DNA of 64,000 nt from Virgisporangium aurantiacum (GCF_016863635.1 NZ_BOPG01000089.1:1-64000); one strand, 5' to 3'. Shown: positions 25,260 to 34,606, counted from the first letter of the stretch. The notes: a model not told the origin generated them from the sequence alone. Made by a program: numbers and translations.

Positions 25260-25580
25260 TGACGTGAATCCGGCGGTGGGCGTGCAGCAGGTGTCGCCGC
25301 CCCATGCCTCGCAGCCTTCCTGGACCGCCGCTGCGGCGATGACAAAGCCGTGAGCGGATCGGCCCGCCGCCAGCCGAACAGTGAGTTGACGGCGAGTCCG
25401 ACCAACAGCGCTCGGGACAGATAGGTGCACGGCATGGTCTGCTCGGAGTCGGCCATCGCCGGCTGCGAGCCGAGTGCCCGGCCAGTGCGCCGCTGCGCTG
25501 CGGACAGCACCGGCATGACGAGCAGCGATAGCGTCGCCAGAACCAGTCCGACTGTGGGGTGCTCAGCCCGCTCCACATCG
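25260..25580 (-). pseudogene. Broken cation diffusion facilitator (CDF) transporter
   Basis: Two frames together give the C-terminal part of a CDF-type cation transporter. One (25576 to about 25343) reads HPTVGLVLATLSLLVMPVLS and TGRALGSQPAMADSEQTMPC, then ALLVGLAVNSLFGWRRADPL. The adjoining frame (about 25340 to 25269) continues with IAAAAVQEGCEAWGGDTCC, matching the usual family ending. The frame changes near 25341, and the N-terminal membrane segments are missing. So the gene is both frameshifted and truncated. Confidence 0.65.
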
Positions 25581-25809
25581 GACCAGCGCGCGCATCGCGA
25601 ATGCCGTGGTCGACCGGGTCGTGGACCGCCCGCAGACCGGCGAGATCGCCTGGCGCCGATCTCCTCCGGGCCGGGGTGCAGTACTACGCGCGCCACCCTC
25701 GGTCACTGTGATGACGATCAATGGGATGCAACGTGGTTGCAACAGCGGCGTAGACGATACCCCCGTTCGGACTCTGTTGCTCTGTCCCACGATGCGAAGG
25801 AGAAGAGCA

Positions 25810-27510
25810 ATGAAAAGTCGATCAGTTCTGGGCATTGCCATCCTCGTGATTGCTGGCGGCGCGCTCGGCCCGTTGCCCGCCGCCGGGGCGGCGGAGCCTG
25901 CCGCAGCGGCCGAGGCATCCGCCGAGGCCCGGCAGGCCGTGCCCGCGCCCGACGCGGACAAGGGCGGCGCACAAACGCAGGTGACGCCCGGCGAGGAGTC
26001 CACACCGACCCCACTGTTGACCGCGACCGACTCGAAGACCTACCAGCAGCAGAAGAAGGCTGCTGCCACGGCGCCGAGCGGCGACCGGCCGGACGTGCCG
26101 CCGGTTCGTGGCGGGCCGACGACGCAGGTCGTGACGACTCTCTTCAATGGGCTGGACCGGCCCGGCTCGGCCAACAACGGCTCCGTCTTCAACCCGCCGG
26201 ACACCATCGTCGGCAAGAGCCCGAACCGGATCGTGGAGGCCACGAACAGCGCGGTGCGGCTGTCCACCGCCACCGGGACCGCGCTACAGACGCTCGACCT
26301 GAACACCTTCACCGGCGCGGCCATCGCCGACGGGCGGCTGTTCGACCCCAAGGTCTACTACGACCGCAACGCGGCCAACCCGCGCGTCTTCGTCACCGCG
26401 CTGCAGGTGGCCGGGCGGGACAACACCAACGCCGCCGACGACGTCTCGCGCATCTGGATCGCCATCTCCCGGGCCGCCGACCCGGCCAGCCTCTCCGCCG
26501 GCTGGTGCTTCTACAACATCGAGGGACGCCGTAACGTAGGCACCGCGGACGCCAGCTGGTCGGACTACCCGGGCCTCGGCGCCGGCGCGGACAGCTTCTC
26601 GGTGACCACGAACCAGTTCCGGTTCACCAACCGGACGTTCACCTTCGCGATCATCCGGACGTTCAACAAGACCATCGCGGAGAACAACGCGGCCTCATGC
26701 CCGACGATCCCGTTCTTCACCTTCCAGCCCGCCGCGACCGCCGGTGACGGCACCCAGTTCACCATCCAACCGGCCCAGCACTACACCAGCCCATCGTCGT
26801 TCCTGAACACGACGAACCCGGCGTACTTCCTGAGCACCACGTCCGGGACCAGCAACCAGTACCACGTATGGCGGGTCCGCAACGTCGCCAGCGGCGCACC
26901 GACACTGGCCCATCTCATCCTCACCAGCACCGGATACGGTGTCCCACCCGACTCACCCCAGCCGGGCGGGACGGGAGTCCTCATCGACACCGGAGACAAC
27001 CGGATACTGCAGACCGGCGCCATCGGCAACACCGTGATCGGAACCCTGACCACGGTCTGCAACTTCACCGGCGGAACAGCCAACGAATCCTGCACCCTGA
27101 CCCCCCGCGTGGCGGTCGGCGCCACCGCCACCGGCGGCCTCACCGCCAGCATCGTGGTGAACGTCTTCACCGGCCTGGGCGACAACATCTTCGTCCACCA
27201 CAACAGCATCGCCCCCAACTCGGCGCTGCAGGCCGCCGCAACGTGGGAATTCAGCGGGGCAGGAGCCTTCCTCAGCTCCGAGGCGATGATCGCCAGCACC
27301 GGCGGCGGCTGGACCAGGGTCCAGACCTACGCACCCGGCACATGCACACTGCCCGCCACCGCCCCGAGCACCACCACCGCCCGCAGCGGTGACTACTCCG
27401 GCGCCCAGACCGACCCCAACCTGAACACCCAGTGGATCGCCGGAGAACAAGCGGTAACCATCTCCGGTACCTGCCAATGGCGCACCCGCATCGCACAGCA
27501 CGTCCCCTAA
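25810..27510 (+). CDS. Large secreted protein, probable beta-propeller
   Basis: A 566-residue exported protein of unknown function. An N-terminal signal peptide (KSRSVLGIAILVIAGGALGP ending AAGAAEP) is followed by an Ala/Pro-rich linker. A repetitive all-beta region then begins with FNPPDTIVGKSPNRIVEATN, a pattern seen at the start of secreted propeller proteins (PPDT...GPNH). Repeated short strands continue to the end; few cysteines (about five) are present. The ATG at 25810 has AAGGAG about 8 bases upstream. A strong terminator follows at 27535. The next large gene encodes a protein of similar size and style, so the two may be distant paralogues. No enzyme signature was seen. Confidence 0.7.
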   Translation: MKSRSVLGIAILVIAGGALGPLPAAGAAEPAAAAEASAEARQAVPAPDADKGGAQTQVTPGEESTPTPLLTATDSKTYQQQKKAAATAPSGDRPDVPPVRGGPTTQVVTTLFNGLDRPGSANNGSVFNPPDTIVGKSPNRIVEATNSAVRLSTATGTALQTLDLNTFTGAAIADGRLFDPKVYYDRNAANPRVFVTALQVAGRDNTNAADDVSRIWIAISRAADPASLSAGWCFYNIEGRRNVGTADASWSDYPGLGAGADSFSVTTNQFRFTNRTFTFAIIRTFNKTIAENNAASCPTIPFFTFQPAATAGDGTQFTIQPAQHYTSPSSFLNTTNPAYFLSTTSGTSNQYHVWRVRNVASGAPTLAHLILTSTGYGVPPDSPQPGGTGVLIDTGDNRILQTGAIGNTVIGTLTTVCNFTGGTANESCTLTPRVAVGATATGGLTASIVVNVFTGLGDNIFVHHNSIAPNSALQAAATWEFSGAGAFLSSEAMIASTGGGWTRVQTYAPGTCTLPATAPSTTTARSGDYSGAQTDPNLNTQWIAGEQAVTISGTCQWRTRIAQHVP

Positions 27511-27534
27511 CCGTCGACCGCAGAACCAGCAAAA

Positions 27535-27565
27535 GGCGGGCGCGCAGACCCCGAGCGCGCCCGCC
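27535..27565 (+). terminator. Intrinsic terminator
   Basis: GGCGGGCGCG pairs perfectly with CGCGCCCGCC across an 11-base loop, 25 bases after the secreted-protein stop. Confidence 0.8.
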
Positions 27566-28070
27566 AGCCCGCCGTCCAGGGACCGGGCCGTTACAACCGG
27601 CGTGCAGGTACAGGCTTCGGCCGATCCTCTCGGCGTGGAGAAGATCGGCCACGCCGGGTCGGTGCGCGGTTCGCGAAATGGGGCATGTATTTCAGGGGCG
27701 TGATGTGCTGATGGAGAAAGAAAAAGTGCGCCGGGCAGATTTTGCGAAATGTGACATCAAGTGCGTGTCCACAGTTCCCCTGAATTGCTGGGGCACGCTG
27801 CCCGAGCGAACGAGGGGTGAGGCGACACGGGAGGCCTGATCTGGAGCAAAGGCACGGCCCTATGGGGCCGATCTCGATATCGCCCTTTGCCTGCTCACGC
27901 CCTTGACAGCCAATCGTGATCGACGAGTCTCGATGAATGTTCGGATCGAACCATACATCCGGCGAAACGACCAGGCAAAGTTCTGGATACGACAGGGCCG
28001 ACCGATTGGACATCGATAGCCATCAGAATGCTTTCGGCGATAGAAGTCGCCGCCGTTCCGAGGAGGCAAC
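27566..28070. other. Intergenic region with a doubtful 42-codon frame
   Basis: Composition here is less GC-rich than in the genes around. A frame at 27711-27839 on plus could encode 42 residues with three cysteines (KCDIKCVSTVPLNCWGTLPE), but it lacks a good ribosome site. Nothing else is supportable. Confidence 0.35.
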
Positions 28071-29675
28071 ATGATGGCGAAACCCGCGCGACCCCTACCC
28101 GCCGCGGCGGCCCTGGCGGTGCTGGCGGGCATCCTGGTGGCGGTCGGTGGCGCACCGGCGGCCGCGGCACCCGAGCCCGCGGGTGCCTCGGTATCTGCGG
28201 CGACCGGCGCAGTACGCCCAGAGGGACCCCTGAGCCCGTCGACGTCCCGCGCGGCCGACCGGGCCGCCCTCGCCGACCGGCTCGACCAGGTCCGCGAAAA
28301 GGTGGCGGCAGCGCAGCCCGCCGCGCCCGGTGGGCCGGCCGCTCCCGACGCCAAGGTCGGCGTGGAACCGACGAACCTGCCCGGCGCGATCGGGACCCAG
28401 GCCCTGCTCATCCGCCGCAACGAGGCCAACGATCGAGCGACCGCGGTGAGTAGCACCCTGGCTGAGCCAGCCGCGGCCAACGAGGGCAACACCGTCTTCT
28501 ACACCGGCAACACCTACGCCTCGTCGTCGTTGGACAACGGCGTCAACTGGGCCGACGTGGCCCTGCCCGCCGGGCCGGCCGACGCCCCCAACGCCTGCTG
28601 CGACCAGGACGTCGTGCGGGCCCACCCACGGGACCGCTTTTTCAGCATCCTGCTGTACACCAATGCCGCCCTCACCAACGGCGTCATCCGCATCTTCGTA
28701 CGCGACGCGGTCAACGCCGCGCCGTTGTGCACCTATCTCATCGACCCCGGTGGCGCGGCCGACAACGTCCTGCCCGACTACCCGCACCTTGCGTTGACCT
28801 CCGGGTTTTTGTACCTGAGCAGCAGCAACCTGACCAACGGCAGCACCTGGACCGCGGCACAGATCCGCCGGTTCGACCTGGCCCAGATGTCGGCCTGCAT
28901 GACCGCCACGACGAACACGTTCACCCACACCGGCACCGTGGGCCAGCGCATCCTCACACCGGTCGAGGGCGCGGCGAACCTGACCACCATGTACTTCGCC
29001 GCCATCGAGAGCACCTCCTCGATGCGGGCGTTCACCTGGCCGGAGTCCTCGACCACCATCACCAACGTGGTACGCACCATCCAGACCTCCACCTTCAACA
29101 ACCCCGACTGCCGCGGTGGCACCGGCGACTTCGACTTCATCGAGCGCACCACATCGTTCTCCGCCGCCGGGTTCCGGATGCGTGGCGCGGTGCACGGCGC
29201 CAACGTCACCTGGTTCTGGAACGCCTCCGCCGGTGGCGGTGTCACTCAAGGACACGTGCGGGCCGCCTCGTTCCGCCGCTCGGACATGGTGCTGCTCTCC
29301 GAACCGCACATCTTCAACGCCGACCACTGCTTCGGCTACCCGACGGTCAGCGGCAACGTGTTCGGTGACCTCGGCATCACCATTGCCGCCGGCGGACGGG
29401 CCGGAGGCGGGGGCAGCGCCGCGCAGGGCTTCGTCGGCGTCGACGACACCCCGGCCGACGCCATCCACTTCGGCACCGTCATCCTGACCGCCTCGGGCAC
29501 CCACAACCGTGCAGACGGCCGCTACGGCGACTACTTCACCGTGCGCACCAACGCCCGCTGCACCAACGCGTGGGTGGCCACCAACTACGCAATGCTCAAC
29601 GGCAACACCACGTCGGCACACGTCAACGCCCGCTACGTCGAGTTCGGCAGCACACTCGACAGCGCCTGCTTCTAG
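28071..29675 (+). CDS. Secreted protein with sialidase-like Asp-box
   Basis: A 534-residue exported protein. The signal peptide has a hydrophobic core AALAVLAGILVAVGG and ends near PAAAAPEP; a helical Ala-rich segment follows to about residue 90. The rest is beta-rich, and SLDNGVNW near residue 155 fits the SxDxGxxW Asp-box of sialidase/BNR propellers. FGYPTVSGNVFGDLGITIAA near the end is similar to repeats in such folds. GAGGAGG precedes the ATG at 28071. Glycan binding or cleavage is only a guess; catalytic residues could not be identified. A terminator shared with the convergent lipoprotein gene follows. Confidence 0.7.
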   Translation: MMAKPARPLPAAAALAVLAGILVAVGGAPAAAAPEPAGASVSAATGAVRPEGPLSPSTSRAADRAALADRLDQVREKVAAAQPAAPGGPAAPDAKVGVEPTNLPGAIGTQALLIRRNEANDRATAVSSTLAEPAAANEGNTVFYTGNTYASSSLDNGVNWADVALPAGPADAPNACCDQDVVRAHPRDRFFSILLYTNAALTNGVIRIFVRDAVNAAPLCTYLIDPGGAADNVLPDYPHLALTSGFLYLSSSNLTNGSTWTAAQIRRFDLAQMSACMTATTNTFTHTGTVGQRILTPVEGAANLTTMYFAAIESTSSMRAFTWPESSTTITNVVRTIQTSTFNNPDCRGGTGDFDFIERTTSFSAAGFRMRGAVHGANVTWFWNASAGGGVTQGHVRAASFRRSDMVLLSEPHIFNADHCFGYPTVSGNVFGDLGITIAAGGRAGGGGSAAQGFVGVDDTPADAIHFGTVILTASGTHNRADGRYGDYFTVRTNARCTNAWVATNYAMLNGNTTSAHVNARYVEFGSTLDSACF

Positions 29676-29687
29676 ATCTCAAAGCCG

Positions 29688-29729
29688 GACGGTGCAGTCC
29701 CCGGTCCCAACGCCGGGAACTGCACCGTC
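29688..29729. terminator. Bidirectional terminator
   Basis: GACGGTGCAGT-C-CCCGG and its complement CCGGG-A-ACTGCACCGTC form a long stem with one mismatch, between two convergent stops. Confidence 0.8.
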
Positions 29730-30297
29730 ACGTCACCACAAACGTCGCCGAGACCGCCAACTGCGGCTCCTCACCCGACGGCTCGGCGGCCGGCCGGTAG
29801 CCGACCACCCCCCGATACGTGCCCGGCGTCACCGGCTGCGGCCGGAAGTTCTCACTTCCCAGATCAATCCGGGCGACGTGCACCGCCCCGGGTTCCAGGT
29901 GCACGACCGCCGGTGCCCGCTCGGCTCCGCAGGCCCGCAACCCCACCCAGCCCTGCCCAATCCGGCGCTCCAACAATGCCACGGTGCAATCGCTCTTCTG
30001 ATCGTCGGTGAACACCGGGACCGGGCCGCCGTTGCGCACGCTCACCACGATCACCGCCCGACCCGCCGGATAATGCCCGGCGTCCACCGACACCGAAACC
30101 GATCCGCCCGACGACGGATCCGGGCCTGCCGGCGACGCCATGCCGGTCACCGACCCCACCGGTTCCGGTACAGACCCGCCCGCCGAACAACCGGCCAGCA
30201 CTGTGAACAGCACCGCCACGGCCAGCCCGGACCGACCTCCGCCATTGCCCACACCCCGATCCGACGCGGCACGCACCCCCACGGTTCCCGCCCTCAC
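29728..30297 (-). CDS. Predicted lipoprotein with Ig-like domain
   Basis: A protein of up to 189 residues with a lipobox LAGC after the hydrophobic run GLAVAVLFTVLAG, so it should be a membrane-anchored lipoprotein. The mature part (from about residue 65) reads as a beta-sandwich: VSVSVDAGHYPAGRAVIVVS to YRGVVGYRP, with two cysteines likely to form a disulfide. Such domains occur in actinobacterial proteins of unknown role. The start is uncertain: GTG at 30297 gives a long n-region, and a GTG at 30252 would suit a signal peptide better. It converges on the Asp-box protein. Confidence 0.65.
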   Translation of the reverse strand: MRAGTVGVRAASDRGVGNGGGRSGLAVAVLFTVLAGCSAGGSVPEPVGSVTGMASPAGPDPSSGGSVSVSVDAGHYPAGRAVIVVSVRNGGPVPVFTDDQKSDCTVALLERRIGQGWVGLRACGAERAPAVVHLEPGAVHVARIDLGSENFRPQPVTPGTYRGVVGYRPAAEPSGEEPQLAVSATFVVT

Positions 30298-30915
30298 AGC
30301 GACGGACCACGGTCGACCGCACCATCCCGCCGGGGCCGGTCACGCGTCCGCAGAACGATGCGCCGGTTACAAGGCCCTGGTTGACCAGCGGCACGTCTCG
30401 GCCGGGTCGAACGTCGATGAGTCTGCTCTGGGCTCCTTTGACGATCGCGTCGCAAACCGGCTTCATGATCACTGGGGTGTCATGGGCAGGCCCGCGAGAC
30501 CTTGACCCCTCGGCGGTCCCGCTCGCCGGTCTTCCGGTCAACTCCTTGATCATCCGCTACCTTCAACCGGACGTGACATGGGACGAGCAGCCAGGCGGCG
30601 AGCACCGGCCGGCAAGGAGGTGGCACCCGCTGAGTTGCCCGAGGACGGATGGCGAGGCCGGCATATGATCTTGCAATCCAATCTGAGTCAGCCCAGCTCA
30701 GCGGTATGCAGCTGCCCCATCTGCGTTCGCGGCGGTCAGGTTCATGCGTTCCTGGCTGGCGCCAAACAGCAGCGGGACGACGCCGGAGCCCGCCGCTCCT
30801 GGCTGTCTTTCAAGATTCTTTTCGCCGTTGTCGGATCGTGGCACCCGCCGGTCGTCTACCCAATGAAGACGCGGACCGCGACGTTCCATACAACACCAAC
30901 CGCGAAAGAGGAAAG
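30298..30915. other. Intergenic region upstream of the VOC gene
   Basis: No gene with credible start signals. It must hold promoters for the lipoprotein (minus) and the VOC-sigma operon (plus), but none stood out. Confidence 0.4.
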
Positions 30916-31395
30916 ATGACAGCCAAGCCCAACCCGATTCCGCAGCGCTACCGCCGGGTAACGCCCTGCCTCGTCGTCCAGGGCGCCGTGAAGGCACTGG
31001 ACTTCTACGCCACAGTGTTCGGCGCCACCGAGCGGATGCGGATGCCCGGCCCAGGCGGCACCATCGCCCACGCCGAGATCGAGATCGGCGACTCGGTTCT
31101 GATAGTCGAAGACGAGAACCCATACACAGGCACCACCGCTCCACCTGCCGGTGGACTGGCCGGCAGCCCGGTGTTCCAGTTCATCTACGTCGAGGACGTC
31201 GACTCCACCGTGGCCAAGGCCGTCGAGCTCGGCGCGACCCTGAAGCGGGCTCCGGAGGACCAGTTCTACGGCGACCGCGACGGCTACATCATCGACCCGT
31301 TCGGCCACGGGTGGACGGTCGCCTCGCACGTGGAGGATGTGAGCGAAGAGGAGATGGGCAAGCGGATGGCCGCGATGTTCGGAGGCGCCGAATGA
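30916..31395 (+). CDS. VOC/glyoxalase-family protein (PhnB-like)
   Basis: A 159-residue vicinal-oxygen-chelate protein similar to PhnB/YdcL-type bleomycin-resistance-like proteins: TPCLVVQGAVKALDFYATVF, GATERMRMPGPGG, IGDSVLIVEDE and RDGYIIDPFGHGWTVASH. The ATG at 30916 has AAAGAGGAAAG ahead of it. Its stop overlaps the next start (ATGA). It is the first gene of an operon containing a YCII protein and an ECF sigma factor, an arrangement typical of ECF42-type loci. Its substrate is unknown. Confidence 0.9.
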   Translation: MTAKPNPIPQRYRRVTPCLVVQGAVKALDFYATVFGATERMRMPGPGGTIAHAEIEIGDSVLIVEDENPYTGTTAPPAGGLAGSPVFQFIYVEDVDSTVAKAVELGATLKRAPEDQFYGDRDGYIIDPFGHGWTVASHVEDVSEEEMGKRMAAMFGGAE

Positions 31396-31733
31396 AGTAC
31401 GTGTTGCTGTTCGTCGAGACCGAGCAGTTCGCCGCCGATCTCGCGGCGATGGACGGACCCGAGCGTGAGCGCGCCTACGGCCGGGTGCAGCAGTGGTTCA
31501 TGGACAACCACGACAAGATCACCCACCACGCCCACCTCATGCCGGCCGAGTCCGCCACCACCGTGCGGCTGGAGGGTGGCGAGCCGCTGGTCACCGACGG
31601 CCCGTTCGTCGAGGGCAAGGAGGTCGTCAGCGGCTACGCGGAGATCGATGTCGCCGACCTCGACGAGGCGCTGCGCATCGCCCGGTCGTGGCCCGCCTGT
31701 CCGCTGGTGGAGATCCGGCCGATCGCGTCTTGA
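31392..31733 (+). CDS. YCII-related (DGPF) protein
   Basis: A 113-residue ferredoxin-like-fold protein. It opens MKYVLLFVETEQF and contains the hallmark VTDGPFVEGKEVVSGYAEID, the DGPF motif that names the family. DGPF proteins accompany ECF42 sigma factors in many actinobacteria and are thought to be linked to their control, though the mechanism is not known to me. The start overlaps the VOC gene stop. The sigma factor begins 10 bases downstream. Confidence 0.93.
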   Translation: MKYVLLFVETEQFAADLAAMDGPERERAYGRVQQWFMDNHDKITHHAHLMPAESATTVRLEGGEPLVTDGPFVEGKEVVSGYAEIDVADLDEALRIARSWPACPLVEIRPIAS

Positions 31734-31743
31734 GCCGCATATC

Positions 31744-32940
31744 TTGACGGAGATCCCACACGCTGAGCTTGCCCGCGTGGTCCGCGACCACGCGGGCCGG
31801 CTCGCCGCGGCCCTGGTGCCGTTGATCGGCGACTTCGCCGCTGCCGAGGATCTCGTCCAGGACGCCGTCGAGGCGGCACTGACGACCTGGCCGGTGGACG
31901 GTATCCCGCAGCGGCCCGACGCATGGCTGTTCACCGTGGCCCGCCGCCGGGGGCTCGACGTCCTGCGGCGGGAGATCCGCCACCGAGACAAGCTCGCACT
32001 CGTGCCGTGGCCCGCCGAACCGGAACCCGACGACCGGCTGCGCCTGATCTTCACCTGCTGCCACCCGGCGCTGCCCCGCAGCGCCCAGGTCGCCCTGACC
32101 CTGCGCGTCGTGTGCGGGCTGACCACTGCCCAGATCGCCAAGGCGTTCCTCGTCCCGGAGAGCACCGTTGGACAACGCATCACCCGGGCCAAACGCAAGA
32201 TCAGCGACGCCGGAATCCCGTACCGGATCCCGGCCGCAGATGAGCTCGCCGGTCGGCTGGCCGAGGTCCTGGCGGTGATCTACCTGCTGTTCAACGAGGG
32301 CTACCTGAGTAGCGGGGGTGCTCAGGCCCAGTCCCGGGACCTCACCGACGACGCCGAGTTCCTCGCCGCGATGCTGCACCAGCTCATGCCCACTGAACCG
32401 GAGGTGGCCGGGCTGCTCGCTCTCATCCGGCTCCATCGGGCGCGGGTCGCCGCGCGGTTCGACCTCAACGGCGACATCATCCAGTTGCCGCACCAGGACC
32501 GGTCCCGCTGGAACCACGATGCGATCGCCGACGCCGGCCACCTGATCGCCCGCGCCGCCGCACACAAGCGACCAGGCCCGTACCAGCTCCAGGCGGCCAT
32601 CGTCGCCTGCCACGCCGAGGCGAAGCGATGGGAGGACACCGACTGGGCACAGATCGTCGTGCTCTACGACATCCTGCTCTACGTCGCACCGTCACCGGTG
32701 ACCCGGCTGCACCGCGCGGTCGCCTTCAGATACGTCGCCGGGCCGGCTGCCGCACTCGCCGAAGCAGACGCCCTGGCCGACCAACTCGACGACTACCACC
32801 TCCTCCACGCCACCCGCGCCGAACTCCTACGCGACCTCGGCCGCACCGACGAGGCACGCGAGGCCGACATCCGCACCCTCGCCCGCACCGCCAACCCCGC
32901 AGAACAATCCCTTCTCCAGCAACGACTCACCTGGAGATGA
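31744..32940 (+). CDS. ECF RNA polymerase sigma factor, ECF42 type
   Basis: A 398-residue sigma factor starting at TTG 31744 (MTEIPHAELARVVRDHAGRL). Sigma-2 covers about 10-80 (AAEDLVQDAVEAALTTWP, DAWLFTVARRRGLDVLRR) and sigma-4 about 105-160 (VCGLTTAQIAKAFLVPESTV, GQRITRAKRKI). A long helical C-terminal region with TPR-like repeats follows, the feature of the ECF42 group, in which it is needed for activity according to published work. No anti-sigma gene is adjacent. The DGPF protein upstream fits the ECF42 neighbourhood. The target regulon probably includes this operon. Confidence 0.9.
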   Translation: MTEIPHAELARVVRDHAGRLAAALVPLIGDFAAAEDLVQDAVEAALTTWPVDGIPQRPDAWLFTVARRRGLDVLRREIRHRDKLALVPWPAEPEPDDRLRLIFTCCHPALPRSAQVALTLRVVCGLTTAQIAKAFLVPESTVGQRITRAKRKISDAGIPYRIPAADELAGRLAEVLAVIYLLFNEGYLSSGGAQAQSRDLTDDAEFLAAMLHQLMPTEPEVAGLLALIRLHRARVAARFDLNGDIIQLPHQDRSRWNHDAIADAGHLIARAAAHKRPGPYQLQAAIVACHAEAKRWEDTDWAQIVVLYDILLYVAPSPVTRLHRAVAFRYVAGPAAALAEADALADQLDDYHLLHATRAELLRDLGRTDEAREADIRTLARTANPAEQSLLQQRLTWR

Positions 32941-32956
32941 CAGCAGAAAGGCCAAC

Positions 32957-33394
32957 ATGGCACCGATCATCACCAGCATTGACGTCGACCGACCCGCCAA
33001 GGACGTGTACGCCTACGCCATCGACCCCACCCATTTCCACGAATGGCAGAAGGGCGTCATCGACGGCCACATGGACGGCTCCGGCCCACCCACCGTCGGA
33101 ACCCGATGCATGACGACCCGACGCATCGGCGGCGCCAACCGCTCCAGCACGTCCGAGGTCACCCACATCGACCCGCCAGCCACCTGGGGCGTCCGCGGCA
33201 TCGACGGACCGATCCGAGCCGTCGTCGACCTCCGCGTCGAACCAATCACCGACGACCGGTCCCGCCTCACGATCTCGGTCGACTTCACCGGCCACGGCAT
33301 CGGCAAGGTCCTCGTCCCGCTGTTCGTCCGTCGGGAAGCGACAAAGGAGATGCCCGCCAACCTGGCGGCACTCAAACAGCGCCTCGAACGCTGA
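32957..33394 (+). CDS. SRPBCC-family protein
   Basis: A 145-residue START/polyketide-cyclase-like protein: IITSIDVDRPAKDVYAYAID, HEWQKGVIDG, the STSEVTHIDPPATWGVRG strand block and a long C-terminal helix (KEMPANLAALKQRLER). It would hold a hydrophobic ligand in its cavity. It follows the sigma factor by 16 bases with AAAGG as ribosome site, so it belongs to the same operon. Confidence 0.9.
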   Translation: MAPIITSIDVDRPAKDVYAYAIDPTHFHEWQKGVIDGHMDGSGPPTVGTRCMTTRRIGGANRSSTSEVTHIDPPATWGVRGIDGPIRAVVDLRVEPITDDRSRLTISVDFTGHGIGKVLVPLFVRREATKEMPANLAALKQRLER

Positions 33395-33424
33395 ATCCTT
33401 CCCTCATTGCGAAGACGCTCGCGG

Positions 33425-33601
33425 TCAGTGGACGGTGACCGTCGGGCCGCTCAGCCCGCGGAGGTCCTCGGGCAGCTCCACACCCATCTCGTCGGCGAGC
33501 CGCAGCGCCTCCTCGACGAGCGTCTCGACGATGACCGACTCCGGAACCGCACGCTGTCGCGGCGCAACGGCACCGCTTGGTCGAAGCGGCCGCAGGAGCA
33601 T
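33425..33601 (-). CDS. Small hypothetical protein
   Basis: A 58-residue protein, MLLRPLRPSGAVAPRQRAVP followed by a helix VIVETLVEEALRLADEMGVE and LPEDLRGL. I do not recognise it. Its support is a very good ribosome site (GGGGGAAGG, 5 bases before the ATG). The helix-plus-short-strand layout resembles small plasmid or toxin-antitoxin-type proteins, but no partner is adjacent. Confidence 0.45.
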   Translation of the reverse strand: MLLRPLRPSGAVAPRQRAVPESVIVETLVEEALRLADEMGVELPEDLRGLSGPTVTVH

Positions 33602-34189
33602 TGTGACCTTCCCCCGGTCGCCGGTCCTCCGCCTGGGTTTCCGAGCCGCGCGGGGTGTCCGTGCGGAGTCACGGGCCACGCTCCGATCTGCATCAGCAGC
33701 GCCCTGGCAACAGTCCCGCCTCTGTTCGGAAATCGTTGTCCGACCTGCGCGCAGCAGACCGAGCAGAGCATCTGCCGCAACCCCATCTGCCAGCAGCCAC
33801 CGCACAAGCGGGGTTTCGGCACCGTGTCCGCCGTCTCGGTGCACCCCTCACCGGCAGCTGATTGGAATCTTTCTGTCTGTACCGATTTAACCGATCTGCG
33901 CGGTCACCAAGGCCGGCTGCACGGAGGTGCGGGTTCCCCAACGTTAGTCCAGATCAGATGCGCCGCACCCGTTGCATCATACTGGGCGCCGGCTGAGACC
34001 ATCCGTATCGATCTTGTAGCCATGCTCAGACTGGAAGATGCCGTTGACGAGGTGGTCCGTTTGGCGAAGTACCTCTTGTAGCACCGACTTCGGTGCTCGG
34101 CGAGGTGAGGTAATTCCAGCAGTCGTCGTTGGTCGAATGGCGGCCACTGTGTTCCAGCATTAGCGTCAAGCCGACCGGCAGACCGGCCG
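33602..34189. other. Intergenic region, lower GC to the right
   Basis: No supportable gene. From about 33850 the sequence is visibly less GC-rich than its surroundings, marking the left edge of the accessory island. Confidence 0.4.
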
Positions 34190-34606
34190 CTACAGGCCTG
34201 GAAGGCCACGCTCCGGCCCGGGCGGGTGGGGGATGGTTCTTTCGGCCGTACCAGGTAGACCCAGCCTGTTCAGCTGAGCGAAGCGTTCCGTCCCGGACTG
34301 GGTAAGCGAGAAGTAGTCGCCGTCATCCCATGTCTGATGATTAATCAGCCCACTCCGCACCAGTTGGCCGAAAATCGTCTGGTTGTCCTTGTCCCAGGAG
34401 AGACCGGCCGCCTCACAAACCCGATCACCGGGGAAGGAACCGCCACCTCGCTCCCTGGCGGCATCGCCCAGCACGACCAAGACTCGGTCTACGCCGCCCA
34501 AGGACCGCAGTCTTGCCTCGGCAACAGGAGGCACCGTCCATTGCCGGTCGTCGTTGGCGCGGACAGGCTCGAGCGGAGTGCCGTTCCGGTCACGGTCGTA
34601 AAGCAT
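34190..34606 (-). CDS. Hypothetical protein with probable winged helix
   Basis: A 138-residue protein I do not recognise. A very good ribosome site (GGGAGGGG) precedes the ATG at 34606. The middle (RVLVVLGDAARERGGGSFPG, AAGLSWDKDNQTIFGQLVRS, GLINHQTWDDGDYFSLTQSG) reads like a winged-helix module with the last two strands as the wing. The start contains MLYDRDRNGTPLEP. It stands alone and is the first gene of the accessory island, so a regulator of a neighbouring conflict system is possible. Confidence 0.55.
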   Translation of the reverse strand: MLYDRDRNGTPLEPVRANDDRQWTVPPVAEARLRSLGGVDRVLVVLGDAARERGGGSFPGDRVCEAAGLSWDKDNQTIFGQLVRSGLINHQTWDDGDYFSLTQSGTERFAQLNRLGLPGTAERTIPHPPGPERGLPGL

